Assembly (NCBI GenBank): GCA_954871525.1
Contig: OX940866.1
Span: forward strand, 15,275,001-15,339,000
Direction: 5' to 3'
Origin: Parietaria judaica
Taxonomy: Eukaryota > Streptophyta > Magnoliopsida > Rosales > Urticaceae
DNA length: 64,000 nucleotides
The stretch's first letter is position 1. Each line of letters opens with the position of its first letter. The translations under genes were made by a program, and so were the position numbers. The notes under the pieces were generated by a model. It was not told the DNA's origin, searched no databases, and worked only from the letters and a program-made list of their open reading frames with translations. Shown one piece after another: positions 23,690 to 36,874 of this stretch.

Positions 23690-24310
23690 GAACGACCCCG
23701 ACCCTCGCCAGGGTCGCCAAGGTGTTCACCAGGACGAAAATCACGGAGACGCCGAAGCTCGCCGGAACGACCCCGACCCTCGCCAGGATCGTCCAGGGGG
23801 TCGCCACGAGGTTTTCCACGCCGAAGACCCCGAAGACACCGAAGATCGCCGGGAGCACTCCGACCCTCGCCAGGCTCGCCCAGGGGGTTGCCAGGAGGTT
23901 CGCCAGGCCGAAGATCCAGAAGACGCCCAAGATCGCCAGAACTACCCGGACCCTAGCCAGGCTTGCCCGGTGGGTCGTCAGGCCGAAGAAATTGAAGACT
24001 CCCGGAACATCCCGGTCCCTCGCCAGGCTCAGCCGGGGGTCGCTAGGGGGTTCGCCAGGCCGAAGATATTGAAGACGGCCGGGACTACCCAGACTCTCGC
24101 CAGGCTCAGCCGGGGGGTCGCCAGGGGGTTCTCCAGGCCGAAGACCTTGACGACATGGAATACCGACAGAACGTCCCAGACCCTTGCCAGGCTCGTCTAG
24201 AGGGTCGACAAGGGAACCGCCGTGATGAAGACCGCAACCTTGCAGGAGCATACCGGGAAGCCCCCGACCCTCGCCAGGATCGCACGGGGGGTCGCCAACC
24301 CTCACCAAGA
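23690..24310 (+). repeat. Leader minisatellite of the Tat-like element
   Basis: Roughly six to seven degenerate copies of a 90-115 bp unit containing ACCCTCGCCAGG, GGGGGTCGCCAGG and AGGCCGAAGA. Frames are open on both strands purely because of this composition; I do not call a gene here. Confidence 0.7.
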
Positions 24311-26055
24311 CACGAAGAAAGAAGACGAGCCGAAGTAATCAACCTCGAAGACTATAGAGAAGACCGTCAACGCGGCAGTCGGGCCTCGCCCGACTGCCGC
24401 CTAGGTCACGAGGAGCCTCGCCAACCGCAGCGCGACGACGTATTCGACCTCCTCCAAGGGATGCAGTAGGAAATCCAAGACTTGCGCTCTGCTCAGGACC
24501 GTGGCGCGAGAGGCCGTGTTGTAATCAACGGGACTTTGTCCCCACTCGCATCACACCTGCTTGACGGAGAAGCCGTGGGAAACCTACGCTTCGTAAGCAA
24601 CCTCATCTACGACGGGAAAGGAGATCATGTTTACCACCTCGTCCAGTACCAGACGATCATGCAAATGAAGAAATGCTCAACCTCGACGATATGCCAGGCA
24701 TTCTGTCTAAACTTTACGGGAACGTCGTTCGAATTGTACCAGCGGCTACCCAAGGCGAGCATCTGCTCTTTCAACCAGCTCAAGGACCTCGTCCTCGCCC
24801 AATTCCAGTGACTCAAAAAAAGGAGAAATCCTACATCTAGTCAATCAAGCAAAAGAGTCATGAATCCCTGCAGAAGTTCATCAACCACTTCATCGAAGAA
24901 TCCAACAAGGTGAACGACTACACCGACAGCGACGCAGTCATTGCCCTCATCGACGGACTATAGACTGGGGAACTCTTAATCTCCCTCGTAAAGGAAAGGC
25001 CATCAACCATGACGAAGCTCATGACGAGAGCAGCTCAGAACATCTCCGTGGAAGAATACCTCGCCAGCAGGAAGTCAACGAAGCCAGGGAGCCACCGACG
25101 AGGCAACGACCGCTCCACCGACGAACCGAAGGGGAAGAAAAGCCTAATCGACGACAACCGGAACCGAATGGCGAAGCCGCAAGGAGGTCAAACAATGAGG
25201 AAACCGTTCCACCTCGACAGGAGAGACTACACGCCACTGATGACTACTCCAGACAAAATCTTCTCCATGCATGGCGACAAGTTCAAGAAACCTCGCCCGC
25301 TGAACAGACTAGCAAAGGACAAGATCCGATACTGCCAATTCCATCGTGACTATGGTCACCTGACGTCGCAGTGCTACCAGCTAAGGAGTCAAATTGAAGA
25401 CCTGATCAAGGAAGGACAACTAAAGGAGTTCGTCAAGAAGCTCGTGGCGAACGACGAAGGCGTGCAGACCCCACTCTTGACGATGGTGCAACCGACGACT
25501 CAAGGCGATGACCGAGGGAAAGCCATTGCGGCAACTCCACTGAACGCCGTATCAACAATCATCGGAAGATCAGGAACAAAAGACTTAGACCAAAGCACAA
25601 AAACCTACGCACGCGCAACGGTGAAAGGATGGTCGCCAAACCAGGTTAACCTGATGGGCGCAACTCCTCCAATCCGCACTGGCGAAGCCATCACCTTTAC
25701 CGAAGACGAAGCTCTCACCATCCACAACCCGCACAACGACGCCATCGTCGTCGAAGCGCAGATCGCCAACAGCATGGTAAGGAGGATCCTCATCGACAAC
25801 AGAAGCTCAGCCGACGTAATCTTCAAGACGGCTTTCGACAAGATGAACTTGGGCCGACTCATCGACAGCCCAGTTCGCACACCGCTATTTGGTTTCGCGG
25901 GAGAACGCGTGACGACTGAAGGATCCATCGAGCTGCCGACGACCTTCGGGGCCAAAGACGGACCTAGGGTGACTCGAATGGTGAGCTATCTCATCGTCAA
26001 CATGCCTTCGTCATACAACAACATCATTGGGAGGCCCACGCTCAACCAGCTTTAA
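24155..26055 (+). pseudogene. Decayed gag-protease of the Tat-like element
   Basis: The gag capsid-type region lies at 24155-24811 with an in-frame stop at 24467-24469. It shows the retrotransposon gag pattern LYQRLPKASICSFNQLKDL before AQFQ. The frame then shifts, and 25009-26055 continues with a nucleocapsid zinc knuckle (residues 109-122: C109, H112, H117, C122 in [15 protein letters not shown]) and an aspartic-protease-like region. There the active-site triad expected as D-T/S-G reads D263-N-R in [12 protein letters not shown], so the catalytic loop is lost. The reading ends at TAA 26053-26055; the next frame (26059) starts with the STYHLLVKFPTPSG motif that normally links protease to reverse transcriptase. 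Gag would package the element's RNA and the protease would process the polyprotein; this copy can do neither. Confidence 0.8.
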
Positions 26056-26444
26056 GCCGTGACATCCACCTATCACCTACTCGTTAAATTCCCGACGCCA
26101 AGCGGAATCGGAGTCATGCGAGGAAGTCAAGCCGAGTCACTAGCCTGCTACAAGAAAGGAGTACGTCGAAGCACAGCAATAGTCCCCGCCATCAGTGAAG
26201 GAGTCAGTAACCTCAGCATCGCCAGACGAGGGAAACCAGGAAGAGCCGCGAGAAATCCGACGACCATCATCGGTCTGAAGGAGATAGTCGCCGTCCTGCG
26301 ACAATACAAGAAGACCCTGGACCGTGCCAGGAAGACGACCGGAGCCGAACCAGAAGATTCTCCATACTACACGACGTACAGGCGCCTCGTCGACAAGACG
26401 TTCACCCGCCTACATCCGGAAGATCAACCTCACCAAGAAAAAGA
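26056..26444 (+). pseudogene. Protease to reverse transcriptase linker remnant
   Basis: An open frame of 129 codons follows directly in the gag-protease frame after a single stop. Its N-terminus (STYHLLVKFPTPSGIGVMRG) matches the conserved segment after the protease in Tat-type elements. The rest is unrecognised, and the reverse transcriptase expected next (with YxDD) is absent. Confidence 0.6.
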
Positions 26445-27152
26445 GTGAAGAAAAGCACCAGCCAGAGCGCCGAGGAAAGAGAAGCAAAGGCTGACTTAGT
26501 CACCAAGCATACTCACGACGCCGACACCCCCGCGGCTGAAGGAAGAAAGAAGGCAAAGGACGCACCGCCAAGCAGAAGAACCGTGCCCAATGGGCCAGTA
26601 TGGAACATGCACATCAGTGGAACCAGCGGCGACACCAGCGCAGGAGCAAGAATCATCATCACCAGCTCTCAAGGAGAAAAGTCAAAGTATGCCATCAAGT
26701 TCAAGTTCACAGCCTCAAGCGACGGAGCCGAATACGGAGTGCTACTCGCCAGCCTGAACCTCGCTGAAAGGCTCGTTGTGAAGAATTTACAAGTACACTG
26801 CAACTCACAAGGGATCGCAAGACAGATTAATGACGGACTACCGACACAGGAAGACAAGGCGCTGACACAGCTGCAAGAAGCCATGGACCGCCTCCAGCCA
26901 TTGACGTGGTATTAGATCGCCTGGATCCCTACAACTGCCAACGACGAAGCAGCCACACTAGCTTGAGCAATGAAAGGAAGAGGAGAAGACGAACAACACA
27001 AGATCCTCAACGAAGAAGTAGAGGAGAAGTCAACCCCCTTTGAAGAAATCCTCGCCATCAACACCGAAGACGAGCCCAAGTGGATGACTGCGATTGTCGA
27101 CTGTCTACGCCAAGGCGAGCTACCACTTCTGCGAGTCAACCCGCACTACTGA
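26445..27152 (+). pseudogene. RNase H remnant of the Tat-like element
   Basis: Bases 26445-26915 encode an RVT_3-type RNase H fold relic: the WNMHISGTS segment stands where WxLHVDGSS is usual, then SSDGAEYGVLLASL (usually NNEAEYEALIAGL) and HCNSQGIARQIN (usually SDSQLVxxQVN). Of the catalytic acids, the first Asp and the Asp before Ser are replaced (S and N), and only the Glu of AEY remains. After a stop, 26970-27152 in the same frame carries the linker normally found before integrase (EPKWMTAIVDCLRQGELP). No integrase follows. The domain would degrade RNA in RNA-DNA hybrids if intact. Confidence 0.7.
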
Positions 27153-27340
27153 AGTCACGGTGAAGACCCCATATCCTTTTCAATAAAGCGCAATGCGCGA
27201 GGCCAAGTCTACTTTGTAGGCTAACCTTATTCATGAATAAATTCGTCTTTACGAAATACTCTGAATGTTTTCCCAAAATTGCAAGGCAGATTACGCCAAA
27301 ACTCGGGGGGGTACTATGGTATATACCGTCCCTAAAAAAA
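27153..27340 (+). other. Spacer with a G-rich tract
   Basis: Noncoding. AACTCGGGGGGGTA at about 27301-27314 looks like an internal polypurine tract; Tat-like elements commonly carry such tracts, but function here is a guess. Confidence 0.4.
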
Positions 27341-27670
27341 TCCGGCTAAGTGCCGAAGGCTTAGCCAAATAATACGCCAAGTCCGGCTAGGTGCCAAAGA
27401 CCTCGCCAGGTAACAAAAGGCATTCCGGGTAGGTACCGAAGGCTTAGCCAAAAAACAAGGCAAGTCCGGCCAGGTGCCGAAGACCTCGCCAGGTAACTAA
27501 AGGCATTCCGGCCAGGTGCCGAAGGCTTAGCCAAAAAACAAGGCAAGTTTGGCCAAGTTCCGAAGACCTCGCCAGGTAACAAAAGGCATTCCGGCCAGGT
27601 GCCGAAGGCTTAGCCAAAAATCAAGGCAAGTCCGGCCAGATGCCGAAGACCCTCGCCAGATCCCAATACG
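27341..27670 (+). repeat. ~83 bp tandem repeat in the Tat-like element
   Basis: About four copies of a unit combining CCGGCCAGGTGCCGAAGGC, TTAGCCAAAAAACAAGGCAA and GACCTCGCCAGGTAACAAAA. It is itself made of two half-units sharing CCGGCCAGGTGCCGAAG. Confidence 0.75.
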
Positions 27671-28229
27671 GCTACACTCATTCCGGCTATGCGCTAGCCA
27701 AAGACCATTTGCAAGGTACCCATACGACTAGTGTCTACGGACAACCCTCGTAGTTACGCGCTAACCACACTCGTTGGATTAGCTAGCCGGCGAGAACACA
27801 CACTGTCTACGGACAACCTATACTACTTGCATGTCAAAAATGGGTGACGACCCTATAATCGCAGGGGAGTGCACTCCCCGGACCGCCACAAACGCGCCAC
27901 GACGCGCACACTCGACAAGCAAAGGTATGAACAAAACTCAAAGTTCAAATTATACTAAATGCATAAATGTCATCAAACAGGTACGTAACAAAAAGGAGAA
28001 ACATGCCGAACAAACAACAAAGGCAAGGAGTAAGGCTAAACAAAGTCCGAAAATGTCTAGAAATCATAAAACAAAGAAAAGAGAAACTAATCTCTGGGAA
28101 GCACCAAGTTGAGCGGCTCTACATCGCAAACGAAGTCCGGAGCACCAAGGACGTCAAGGAACCTGAAGGAAAGAGTTAGATGACCGTTCTCCTGAAGATG
28201 AGCCGACTTGCAATCCACGAAGCCCAACT
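27671..28229 (+). other. Noncoding spacer
   Basis: No family signal. A 93-codon frame at 27831-28112 is lysine-rich and shows no similarity I recognise; I leave it out as a gene. Confidence 0.4.
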
Positions 28230-29864
28230 AGTACACCTCGTCGGAAGCTGCGTGCCACGTCGCCTTTGTCTTAGCTAGACTCGCGTCAGCATCCGCCTTC
28301 AACTTAGCATGGGAAGAAGCAGCCTCGGAGACATCATTCTGAAGACACTCGATCCGGGAGTCACGCCTCACCAAGGAAGTCTTTAAAGCTGCGACCCAGT
28401 CCTTCGCCACACGAAGCTCATCTTCAACGGCTCGACGACCCTCGCACACGCCATCAGCCCTAGAGATCTTGACCTCGAGCCTTGCCTTTGTCACATCGCC
28501 CTGTAGCGCATCACGCTCAACAACGACGTACACATGGTATTGGAAGCTTCAAGACGACGAGCAACCTCCGTTGATGAAATCAAGGCCTAGAAGACAAACG
28601 ATGAGCATAAGGAAGAGTAATGCGACGAAGTAAGCAGGAATGCCAAAAAGTACGTACCCTCGCCTAAGAGAAGGAATCCTCGACAACCAAAGCCGGATCT
28701 GAAGCACCCACCGCCGACGCAAATGCTCGAGGACGAAAACTAGACACACTCTCCACGCAGAGACGCTTGAGGCTCACTGCACGCTCGACGCTTGACGAAC
28801 CGCTAGACTTAGGAAACTCGCCGGACGGAGGAACGACAACAGGAGCATGCACGTCACACCGAGAATTACCCCCTGAGGCCACAACTGGAGATGACGTCCC
28901 ACCACGACAAGCACTACGCTAACGAACCCGACGAGAAGAGTCCCCAGCCTTGCCAGATGGCAAACGCGAATGACAAGACGAAGACGCCCTCTCTGACGAT
29001 AATATTTTCTTCAAGAGACGGAAGGTGCGATCATCAAGACCCTCGCCAGATGACTTCGAGGTCGGAGCAGCAGGAGCAGTAATAGAAGTCCGAGGACGCA
29101 TCTGAGGAACAAACTTCCTAAAGCCAGACGAACCTGCACAATGACGAATGAAGCAATGGAAAAAAATACAGCTATTGAAGACCAAGCAAATGAATTATAC
29201 CTGCAGGAGTCGACGAAGCTGGAGCAGTCAAAGGACGGACGATCACCGAAGGAATACACCGCTCAGGAGTAGGAACCTTCGCCTTTGACGAAGCCTTTGC
29301 CGAAGAAGAACGACGAACATCCTCCCTCAAAAAATGACGAGCGCCTTCCCTCGCAGAAGCACGAGGCATTTCACCCTCAGCCGTAGGAAGCACTTGAAGA
29401 GGAATCGGAGCATATGCATCTGCCTCATCAACATCGACGAAGCCACCCAGCGAATCTGCAATGAAGCCCGCCGAGATCCACCGCCGTGACTCCGTGAAGG
29501 AAAGCAGACTGCCATTCTTCACTAACTTTGAGATCAGGCTGCCAAAAGCACCCAAACCAGACGTATGCTCATACGGCGAACACAGCAGTCGAGAGCTGAA
29601 ATCAGAAAAAGACGAGCCAAGAAGAGACGTCGGAGCCCAAACCCATTGACGGCGCCATTTGGGATTCGCCCTTCAACGAGGCACCTCCAGACGAACATAC
29701 GACGAAGACACCAGATATTCCCCAGCTTCCTGGCCACGACAGTAAAAGCGAAAAGCGGTGCGAAACTCTTCGACCGTCAAAGGACGACGAGAATGAACCC
29801 GTCAAGCTCAGAAGCACGTCGCCAAGATGCGAAAGGATCCCGGCGCAACTTAGAAGGCTGGCAT

Positions 29865-32541
29865 TGTTGGAAATTAGATCTTTACAATACCAATTTTCTG
29901 GGGATCACGTCTCGGATCCCGTGAATATTATCGCGAAATATGATGTCGAACCGTCCAGGTAACATTTAAAAAATTATTTTAAGAGGAAAACATGTTAACC
30001 GACCAACGGCCTGAACATCGGATAATAGCCATATTATAAGATCTGATAAATATTAGGTAATTTAATATTCATAAATCATTATTAATAATCTAGTCTATAG
30101 GAAATAAATAGAAAAAAGTGAATGGTCGCATTTATTAACCCAATGCATAAGGCCGTACCTCAGTTGTCGACTTCTGGCTGCGTGTTCTGAACTTGGCATG
30201 GCTCCGCCGGTGCTGAGGGAAACACCCGTGATCTTCCGGGATATTCTCCTGGATTCCTCATACCGAAGTATGGGCTTCGCCGGCAGGACTCCGTCGCAAA
30301 CTTTAACTGATGGTTCTTTTTCAGCTTCCGGAGAATAAAGTCTCATTATCCGAACCAAAGAGAGAGGCCAGATGAAAAATTCGCAGACCCTTAAGGAGAG
30401 GGAGAGTTCGAATTTTTCTCTGAGGAAAGGTGTGAAAAATGTGTAGAATGAGCTCCCTATTTATAGGCTCAGACTGTAACCGAATTTGAGAAATTCTCTC
30501 CCTAATTTTTGAATTCTTTATTAAATATAATTAATTATTTCAATCCAATGGTCTAGATTTAATCTTATCTAAATCCAATGGATATAATTAATTAGGGATT
30601 TAATTAAATAAGAAAGACTTGGATAAAATCAAAATCCAATCTTATCCTCTTATCTTTGAATTGGAATATATATATATATATATAAATAATAAAATTCGAA
30701 TTATAATTATCTAGATCCAACGGTTGAGATAAATCTTAAACTGATCTAATGGATCAAAGAAATTAAGGATAAAATCAAACACCCTAAGACTTGGTAAAAG
30801 CCCTAATTCGATTTTATCCTTATACAAAATTCAAAAAATATACATTATATATATTATTAATTAATTTCCAATCCGATGGAAAAAATTAAAATCTTAAACC
30901 GATCCAACGGATACAATTAATTAGGTCAAATTCGAAAACTTTAAACTTGGTCACCAAGTTATCAATTTCGAATTAGGGATAGGGTTAAAATCAATTATCT
31001 TATTCCAACGGTTGATATTAAATCCTAACCGATCCAATGGATTAAATGTATTTTAGGGTTTTTCTCAAATACCAAAACATTTGGTACTTATGCCGCAAAT
31101 ATGAAAAGTCCAAAACCAATTCAGGCTTGAATCAGTTCCACCATCCAAAGCTGCAATTCGACTTACACGTGTAAATATATAATTAAATATATATTTTTAT
31201 ATATTAATATAAATCTATTAATTATTAATTAATTATTACTAAGATATTAATAATTAAATTTAAATAATTAAATTATATTAATATCCTCTGATTTTAACAT
31301 CACACATTCAAATTTCATGGTGCCACACCGTCATTTAAATTCGTGACATGTGATTTAATTTCATAGTTTACCGAAACGATCACAAACTTAGAAATTCTCT
31401 AAATCACAAATCGTACGTCAAAACGACTCGGTTCCAAAAGAAAAGTTTCTTATAATTTAATTTCCAACAACTTTTATGTTGACAGAAAATCCAAATTCTA
31501 CTTTCTTTTGTCAGTTAATTTCGGTTAGCAAGATATGGTACTTTTGCCACGCTACTGATAAAACTATCAGATGTCTGTCACAGACTTCAGTTTTATAAGT
31601 CTTGCCAAATGATTAAACATCTCAAAATGTTCCTATCACGTACGTATCATCCGTTACGAAGCTATCCTGGGGACCATGGACCCGTACCACTTAAGCTCCA
31701 ATAAACTGCTAGGATGTTCGTCAAACCTCGGTGTAATTCCACTATAAACCCGAGACTGCACTCTTTAGTGATACAGTATATATTATTCCCTTTATTACAG
31801 CAGGGTATCCATTGATACAATCAAATTCGGGTTATTGATCTTTCACTTGATGATCCACACATGCGCACGGGTACCTCTCACTTCTCACCACCGACAATCA
31901 AGGGAATTATAATGACTCTGAAGAGAGTTGTGTGATGCCCATGTCTATGACCAAGCTACCCTTACTATCATGTTCCCAAAATAATAGTGTTGGGAACAAC
32001 GGTAATATATTGTGTTCTTTAACGGTTAAATCAAAGAACAATCAAGCCACCATCTCGGACTCAAGATCACTCAGGACTTAGATCAAATATCCATTTGATC
32101 ATCTACTAGTGACTCAACTCAAAGTTATCAGTGACGATCTTATATGATAACTTCCGGAGTTTAAGTCAGGTCCAGTCCAGTATGAAGACACTTCATACTT
32201 AATGCACTTCTAGTGAGTGTGACACACACAAAATCAAGAATAGGATTGTCACTTAGTCACATTAATGACCTTAAAAGATTAATGGGCTCCCACCCAGTTA
32301 ATCAGGTCACAGATATTATAAGTTCATATATTATTATTATTAATTCTTCCTCACATTGAATCTGTTGTGATAATAATAACATAATTGCATCCTTTATGAA
32401 TTAAGGAACAAACATTCTATTTTAATTTACCAGAAACTATAATAAGATTAACATAATAAGCACCAGCTTTTATTCAACGAGTTGTCATATTCTTTTACAA
32501 AAGGATAAAAGAACATCTTGTTTAAGGACACATGTCCAACA
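29865..32541 (-). mobile_element. Solo LTR inside the antisense ORF
   Basis: 2,677 bp, from TGTTGGAAATTAG to GTCCAACA; collinear with 38365-41106. Flanks are GGCAT (29860-29864) and GGCAC (32542-32546), a 5 bp TSD with one C/T difference. A deletion of about 110 bp relative to other copies lies near 31862. No internal region is present. Confidence 0.85.
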
Positions 32542-32659
32542 GGCACACCCAGCGAAACCAGAAGATCACGGACACGATCACAAGCAAGCTCGCCTGCAGC
32601 AGGAACTTGAAGTCCGACGAGATTCACAACCCATGCAGAGTAAGGAAGGACGTCAAAGT

Positions 32660-35413
32660 TGTTGGACATGTGTCCTTAAACAAGCTGTCTTTTCCCTAAT
32701 TGTAAAAGATTTTGACCAAAGTCGTTAAATAAAATATGTTACTTATTATGTTAATCTTATTATAGTTTCTGAAAGAGTAAACTAGAATTTTTATTTCATA
32801 GTTCATAAAGGATGCAATTATGTTATTATTATCACAACCGAGTCAATGTGAGGAAGAATTAATAATCATAATGAATGAACTTAAAATGTCCGTGACTTGA
32901 TTAACTGAGTGGGAGCTCATTAATTGGATAAAGTCATTAATGTGACTAAGTGATATAATTCTATTCTGGAATAAGTGTGTGTGTATGACTCACTAGAAGT
33001 GCATCAAGTATGAAGCGACTTCATACTGGATTGTACCTGACTTAAACTCCGAAAGTTGTCATATAAGACCGTCACTGACAACTTTGAGTTGAGTCACTAG
33101 TAGATGATCAAATGGATATTCGATATAAGTCCTGAGTGACCTCGAGCCTGGACTGTTGACTTTATTGTTCTTTGATTTAACTGTTGAAGAACACATTTAC
33201 TTTCGTTCCCAATGCTGCTATTTTGGGAACATGTTAGTCAACAGATAAGGGTAGCTTGGTCATGGAAACGGACATCACATAACTTTTTTCATAGTCAAGA
33301 CGATTCCCTTGATTGTTAGTGGTGAGAAGTGAGAGGTACCCATGCGCAACTTATGAATCGAAACCATAAGTGGGTTACTCACAATATTACTAACTAAGTT
33401 AAGGATGAAAATGCAATGAGAGGCAAAACGGTAAAAACCGCCTGCTCGTGTGTGGATTATTAAGTGAAAGATCAATAACCCGAATTTGATTGTATCAATG
33501 GAGAACTTGCTATAAACGGAGTAATATATACTGTATCATTAGAGAGTGCAGCCTCGGGTTTATAGTGGAATAACACCAAGGTTTGACCAACCACTAGCAG
33601 TTCGTTGGAGCTTCAGTGATACGGGTCCATGGTCCCCACGATTGCTCCGGAACGGATGATACGTACGTGATTTAAACATTCGATATGTTTTATCATTTGT
33701 CAGGATTCATTAAACTAAAGTTTGTATCTGATTTTGGGAGTTTTATTTTTGACGTGGCAAACGTACCAAAGTCTGGTGCTTGAAATTTAACTGATAAAAG
33801 AAATTTGAATTTAGTTTTTTCATCAACTGCAAAGTTGTTGGAAATTAAATTCTAAGAGACTTTGCGATTTGTGATTTATAGAATTTCCAAGTTTACGTAC
33901 GGTTTGTGATTTTTAGAATTTCCAAGTTTACGATTCTTTTCGTAAATATGTGAAATTTAATCACATGTGACGAGTGTTGCACCACGACATTTAATGTGTG
34001 ATATTTAGGTCAGAGGTTAATAATATAATTTAGTAATTTGGATTTAATTATTAATAATCTTATTAATAATTAATTAATAATTAATAGATTTATGTTATTT
34101 AAATAAAATATATATTTGGTATATATATGAATGTGTAGAAATAATACGGCCCAAGTAAATATGTGAGTTGGGCTTACACGAATTTACTTGGATTTGGTCT
34201 TTTCAAATATGCGGCATAAGTACCTATATTTAGGTATTAATGGAAAAACCTTGAAATTAATTTGGTTCATTGGATCGGTCAAGTTTAATCTTAACTATTT
34301 GATCATGATAATTAATTTGGAAAACATGGTTCGAAAATGACTTGGTGACCAAGCATGGATTTCGAATATGGTTAATTAATTATGTCCATTGGATTAGTTT
34401 AAGCTTTAATCTTAACCATTGGATTGGAACTTAATTAACATGTATATATGGAAATGCAAAATTCGAATTCTTTATGACGGAGCTCGAATTTTTGCTTGGT
34501 GAACAAGTAATGAAGCTTGACTTTATGCTAAATCAATATGGTCCATTAGATTGGTTATGGAATTAATTCCAACCATTGGATCTAGACTATTGATTTCGAA
34601 ATTTCCATATGCATGCATAGGGAATTCGAATTCTCTTATATAAGGAAGTGATTGGATAATTGATTTATTCATGGTTTCCCTATTTGGTTAAATCCCCAAT
34701 TAATTAGAACCATTGGATCTTTGGTGATTCAATCTTGGGCATTGGTTTGAGTGATTAATTATATTTACCTATAATAGAATTCGAAATTCAATGAAGGAAA
34801 CTTCTCTTATTGGCTTTCCATGAGCCTATAAATACAAGGCTCATTCTACACATTTCATACCCCTTTCCCTAGAGCAAGAATTCGATCTCTCTCTCTCTCT
34901 CCCTCTCTAAAGTCTGCGAATTTCTTAGCCTCTGACCTCTCTTTTCTGGTTCGGCTTAGTGAGACGTTGTTCTCCGAAAGCTTTAAAAGAACCATCAGTT
35001 AAAAGTTTTGCGACGACGTCCTGCCAGCGAAGCCCACGCTTCGGTACAAGGACTCCAGGAGAATATCCCCGAAGATCACGGGAGTTTCCTCAGCATCGAC
35101 GAAGCCCTGCCCAGTTCTGAACGCGCAGCCGAAATTGTCATCACTTGAGGTACGGCCTTATGCATTGGGTCAATAAATGCAAACCTTTATTTACAGTTTA
35201 TTTATTTACTATAGACTAGATTATTAATAATAAATTTATGAAAAGTTAAATTAGTAATAATTTATCAGATCTTGATTTTGGTTGTTATCCGATAGTCGGA
35301 CCGTTGCACGGATAACAAGTTTTCCGCTTTAAATATTTTTTAAATGTTACCTGGACGTTTTGACGGCATAAATCGTGATAATGTCATTGGGAAACATAGA
35401 GAACTTCCCAACA
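32660..35413 (+). mobile_element. Solo LTR in opposite orientation
   Basis: 2,754 bp, from TGTTGGACATGTG to TTCCCAACA, i.e. the same family as its neighbour but on the other strand. Flanks are AAAGT (32655-32659) and AAAGC (35414-35418), a 5 bp TSD with one C/T difference. Only 118 bp of the host antisense ORF separates it from the previous solo LTR. A U3-R type promoter segment with ATAAATACAAGG is near 34830. Confidence 0.85.
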
Positions 35414-36874
35414 AAAGCATAATTAGGGACATTGCTGCGCACCATCAACTTAGGGCAGAATGCCGAAACGCAGTAGAGACATGTCTAGCGTCTCGTCAGC
35501 AGGAGGACCCTCGCCAGCGACAAAGCCCGCGATGGAAATACACTCGCATGTAGGTCCTTCCTCAGGAATGATCGCCTTATCGTCAAAGTCCCCGCCAGCA
35601 CCCTACTCCTCGATGACATCGGCGTATCGACATCAGCAAACTCTACGCTAGAAGCATCATCACGGACCGAAGGCTCGGAGCCATGCTCGCCAGGAGATCC
35701 GCCACAAGCCATCAAGCCACAGCACGTCCAGGAGACTCAGAATACAAAACGCTCTACACCGGAGCCGACGACAAAAGACGAATCAACAACGAGAGATCCT
35801 TACCGAGCCCGGAGACTGGCATGCTTGACCTGGGAATGTTAATTTCCTTGATGAGAGATAGCCCTGGTCCAGACGAGTCCAACGTAAAAATCAGATCGTC
35901 AATCAGAGTCTCGAAGCCCTCGAAATCAAAGTTTCCGTTGAAATCGGGTTCCGCCACCACTTTTGGGGCCCTCTGGCCGGAGCAGGATCACCAGAGCTCA
36001 TGATGACACCACCACCACTAACGATATTCAGCACCGTTGCCGCCACATCGCTCGCCGGAATTCCGTTGAAGTCGCTGCCCTCGCCGAAGACCGCGTAGAC
36101 CGCGCCACACGCCTTCGCCCCGACGCCGACGACGAGCTCAGCCGCCACCGCGCCTGACGCCGCGCCGCATTGCTCCTCCGCCACAGAGGATGCCGAAAAG
36201 ATGCTTCCGGGCAGCCCCGCCACTCCGAGTGCCTCGCTGCCCGCGCCGGAGTCGATAACGCCGAAGCCCGCGCCACGCACGTCCTGGCCAGCACCGACGA
36301 TCTCACCAACCATCGCGCCTGACGAAGCACTACCATCGGAAACCACCTCAGACTATGTCGAGGAGATGATTCCGGGAAGCCCCGCCTCGCCGGGCACCTC
36401 GCTCCCCGCGCCGGAGACACCTGCGCCAAGACCGCCAAATGCGCCCGAGCCAAACGCAGCCCTCGCCGGTCCGCGCACCATGCCGCCCGCTCTCACCACC
36501 GCAGACGCCATCGACTGGGGTCGCCGTAGCTCTCCCACCATGTGGCAAGATGCCATGCAGCCCGAATCATCACTGGGAGTTACGCCGATCGCCGAAGAAA
36601 CGCCCGCACCAAGGCCGAATTCGGCCTCTTCCACAAAGCCCACCGGAATTTTGATTCCCCTGCCATCACCTATATCGAACATATCCTCAAAACTCAACGT
36701 CCAATCATCCAAGCTCGCTGGAGCACCATCAATGGTGACCGAAATTTCATCGTCAAAGAGAAAATTCAACAAAGAGAGCTTACTGGACAAAAGAACGTCG
36801 TCAACGGAGAATTCCCCGCCAAGCTCGTGGGAGAAAGCCATAACCACCGCAAGCGAAGGAGACGGAGCCATCAA

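Larger units (their letters stand above)
28230..36874 (-). pseudogene. Antisense ORF of the Tat-like element, broken by two solo LTRs
   Basis: Read on the - strand, from 36874 downwards. The N-terminal part (36874-36353, then 36346-35903) is Ala/Gly/Val/Pro-rich with two copies of a GAGSE..G.AGLPG segment. Pieces follow with EINIPRSSMPVSGLGKDLSLL (35960-35754) and SAWVVNLVGLQVPAAGEL plus CDRVRDLLVSLGVPV (32640-32542). The C-terminal part (29860-28230) includes VIVRPLTAPASS and a charged coiled-coil stretch (SLVRRDSRIECLQNDVSEA, then SHAKLKADADASLAKTKA). The pieces are in several frames with stops. The solo LTRs at 29865-32541 and 32660-35413 sit inside it. The arrangement matches the antisense ORF of Tat-lineage elements, whose role is unknown. 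The frameshifts make this copy dead. Confidence 0.6.

Noticed and set aside
23599..24308. 157-codon plus-strand and 225-codon minus-strand frames
   Set aside because: Both overlap the 90-115 bp leader repeat of the Tat-like element; openness follows from repeat composition, and no domain is visible.
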